Below, in pieces: positions 62,240 through 64,000 of a stretch of DNA of 64,000 bases. Position 1 is the first letter of the stretch. Each line of letters starts with the position of its first letter. The notes beneath the pieces are model-generated. The model did no database searches and had not been told where the DNA came from. It saw nothing but the letters and a program-made list of their open reading frames with translations. Origin of the DNA: Petrimonas sp. IBARAKI (GTDB taxonomy: Bacteria; Bacteroidota; Bacteroidia; Bacteroidales; Dysgonomonadaceae); contig AP018040.2 in the NCBI GenBank assembly GCA_002356435.2, positions 1,364,001 to 1,428,000 of the forward strand, written 5' to 3'. A program made the position numbers and the translations under genes.

Positions 62240-63271
62240 CTAGAAATAGAGAAACTTTCCTGCTGTAAAATAAACTGTGGCGGCAATCAGTGCGCTGACG
62301 GGAATAGTTAATATCCATGCAACAAGTAGTTTCCGGGTAACCCCCCAGCGGACAGCTGATAGGCGTTTTACCGAACCAACACCAATGATTGCACCTGTGA
62401 TGGTGTGGGTAGTACTTACGGGAATTTTTAGGAACTCGGTGAGGTACAGTGTGAATGCCCCGGCAGTTTCCGCAACAACTCCTTCAAAAGGAGTTACTTT
62501 GGTGATGCGTGTTCCCATAGTCTTGACAATCTTCCAACCACCGGACATTGTGCCCAACGAGATGGCAAAGAAGCAGGAGAATGCTACCCAGTTGGGTAAA
62601 TCGCTGATGGACTCAATTCCGAATCCTATTTCAGGGTGCTGGATGTGGGTGGCGATTAATGCGGCGGCGATGATGCCCATTACTTTTTGAGAGTCGTTCA
62701 GCCCGTGGCCGATACTGAACAGGGCAGATGATACGAGCTGGAAATGCTTAAACCAGGTATTCGCCTTGTGCGGATTCGCACGCTTTACAGACCATTGCAA
62801 GACGATGGTAAGAATCATGGCTACCAGCATCCCTACCAGGGGCGCAATGAAAATAAAGGAAGCAATCTTCACAATCACGGAAACCTTGATGACCGAAAAA
62901 CTGGCCCATTTTGCAATGGCCGCGCCGGCAAACCCTCCAATCAATGTATGCGAAGAGGACGAAGGAATCCCAAGCCACCAGGTCAGCAAATTCCACGTAA
63001 TGGCTGCCACTAACCCGGAAAAAATAATGGGAAGAGTGATGAATTCGGCAATCACGGTTTTTGAAACGGTGTCGGCAATCCCGAAGCCACCGATGAGGTA
63101 TTTGGCAATGAAGAAAGCGACAAAGTTAAACATGGCTGCCCACAGAACGGCTTGAAAGGGAGTCAGCACCTTGGTGGAAACGATGGTGGCAATGGAGTTG
63201 GCCGCATCGTGAAAGCCATTTATAAAATCAAAAATAAGCGCTAAGGAAATAATAACGATCAATAACGTCAT
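62240..63271 (-). CDS. pit: low-affinity inorganic phosphate transporter
   Basis: PiT-family phosphate:cation symporter. 343 residues with about ten membrane segments and the paired family signatures G-F-H-D-A-A-N-S (near 19) and G-L-N-D-S-Q-K (near 201). The usual member is about 330-500 residues, so this is a compact form. It lies downstream of a DUF47 (PhoU-like) protein gene with a 57-base gap, the usual pairing. Confidence 0.93.
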   Translation of the reverse strand: MTLLIVIISLALIFDFINGFHDAANSIATIVSTKVLTPFQAVLWAAMFNFVAFFIAKYLIGGFGIADTVSKTVIAEFITLPIIFSGLVAAITWNLLTWWLGIPSSSSHTLIGGFAGAAIAKWASFSVIKVSVIVKIASFIFIAPLVGMLVAMILTIVLQWSVKRANPHKANTWFKHFQLVSSALFSIGHGLNDSQKVMGIIAAALIATHIQHPEIGFGIESISDLPNWVAFSCFFAISLGTMSGGWKIVKTMGTRITKVTPFEGVVAETAGAFTLYLTEFLKIPVSTTHTITGAIIGVGSVKRLSAVRWGVTRKLLVAWILTIPVSALIAATVYFTAGKFLYF

Positions 63272-63328
63272 ACGGATTATTATAAGTTAAGATAAAATAG
63301 AATGAAAAACAGCCAGGTAATAACTCTT

Positions 63329-63976
63329 TTACGCGTATTTTACGATAATCGTTTTTATAATCTTCCCTACGCCTTCAGCTGCATCGGTGGCTTTTTCAAG
63401 CTCAAACATGATTTCTTTCTTTTTTATCAACTCGATGCTCTCTTTTTGATTTTCAAATAAGTCGATAAGGAAGTGTTCATAAACATCATCAGCCCTGTTT
63501 TCAATAAGATGTAGTTCCCGGCAATAATCCGATACTCTTTTTCTACTTTTCTTCAGGACATCCAATTCATTTACGGCTTTTTCTATCTGGGCAGATGCTT
63601 CTATAATCAGTTCGACCATATCTTTGGCTGCAGCCGGCATCTCTTTGGGATTATACAAAAAAACTTTTTTGGCAGCGCTGTTGATATAATCTGTGACATC
63701 GTCCATTTTGGTTGCCAGGTTATGAATATCTTCACGATCAAAGGGTGTGATGAAAGTAGCATTCAGTTCATCAAAAATTTTGTTGGAAAGGGTGTCCCCT
63801 TTGCGTTCCTCCTCTTTTATTTTTTTGTAGTAATCTGCAGCATTAGCGTGATTGCCTTTTTCCACAAACTCCAACATTAAATAAGATGCTGATTTTATCA
63901 CTTCTACTATCCCCTTCAAAAGCGGAAAGAACTTGGGCTCCTTTGGGGTGAACTTACTAAAAAATGAATTATTCAT
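63329..63976 (-). CDS. DUF47 (PhoU-like) phosphate transport regulator
   Basis: 215-residue helical bundle protein of the TIGR00153/DUF47 family, which modulates PiT transporters. The F-x-P-L-L-K-G-I start, the E-E-R-K-G-D-T-L-S segment (about 57-65, metal-binding E/D positions) and the T-P-F-D-R-E-D-I-H motif near 77 are present. First gene of the pair with pit. The upstream region lies at the window end and its promoter is not assessable. Confidence 0.9.
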   Translation of the reverse strand: MNNSFFSKFTPKEPKFFPLLKGIVEVIKSASYLMLEFVEKGNHANAADYYKKIKEEERKGDTLSNKIFDELNATFITPFDREDIHNLATKMDDVTDYINSAAKKVFLYNPKEMPAAAKDMVELIIEASAQIEKAVNELDVLKKSRKRVSDYCRELHLIENRADDVYEHFLIDLFENQKESIELIKKKEIMFELEKATDAAEGVGKIIKTIIVKYA

Positions 63977-64000
63977 TGTCCTTTTGTATCTATAAATTTC

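Overview
This window reads as a chromosomal segment of a member of the Bacteroidota, order Bacteroidales, most likely from the Dysgonomonadaceae/Porphyromonadaceae side (inference from gene content; no rRNA is present). Supporting signs are the TAnnTTTG -7 promoter boxes in front of many genes, the near absence of Shine-Dalgarno sites, a Rho factor with a very long low-complexity insertion, streptopain-type (C10) protease lipoproteins, and several families typical of the phylum (DUF4290, DUF4348, DUF6340, DUF5715-like). I found no tRNA, rRNA, CRISPR array, insertion sequence or prophage. Most of the window is ordinary housekeeping chromosome. It is interrupted by one small accessory and decaying patch at about 6.6-11.1 kb, two further gene remnants, and a few gene-free stretches.

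Layout. 0-6.6 kb: the 3' part of a hybrid histidine kinase, xerD, dnaN, a DEDDh exonuclease, two lipoproteins and truA. 6.6-11.1 kb: a C10 protease lipoprotein, a small lipoprotein, an astacin-type metalloprotease gene broken by two in-frame stops, and a trhO gene that has lost its 5' third. 11.1-16.9 kb: an nrfH-nrfA-ccsB-ccsA operon for ammonifying nitrite reduction, divergent from a Crp/Fnr-type regulator with an FNR-like dyad between them, then an esterase. 17-19.3 kb: zwf and pgl (oxidative pentose phosphate entry). 19.3-21.5 kb: lptB-ruvX, def and folB on the minus strand. 21.6-25.3 kb: an M24 peptidase, a gamma-carbonic-anhydrase-like protein and a drug-efflux-type MFS transporter. 25.4-29.8 kb: a hexuronate block (uxaC, uxaE, a remnant of KDPG aldolase, exuT-like transporter).

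29.9-38 kb: poorly characterised envelope proteins, glutaminase, a DUF3267 membrane protein, rho and a DUF6340 lipoprotein. 38.4-42 kb: etfB-etfA-acyl-CoA dehydrogenase closed by an intrinsic terminator. 42.2-44 kb: an ECF sigma factor and a 1.15-kb stretch without a convincing gene. 44-49.5 kb: a LolE-type permease, an aminotransferase, an ECF sigma / membrane protein / Spy-like periplasmic protein set, and a TPR protein. 49.7-52.5 kb: prmA behind a long, foldable leader, and an AspT-like transporter. 52.7-64 kb: malQ, a DUF4348 lipoprotein, cdd, a LysM glucosaminidase, DUF4290, rimM, dxr, rseP, metF and a pit/DUF47 phosphate pair.

How the genes work together. The nrf block would let the cell reduce nitrite to ammonium with menaquinol electrons, with its own haem-attachment machinery and a probable dedicated regulator. 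The uxa block funnels glucuronate and galacturonate to fructuronate by isomerase plus epimerase; the lower pathway is not here and its aldolase copy is broken. The etf/ACAD operon connects acyl-CoA oxidation to electron transfer. The most unusual region is the protease patch, where one peptidase gene carries two nonsense codons and its neighbour trhO is truncated exactly at the junction.
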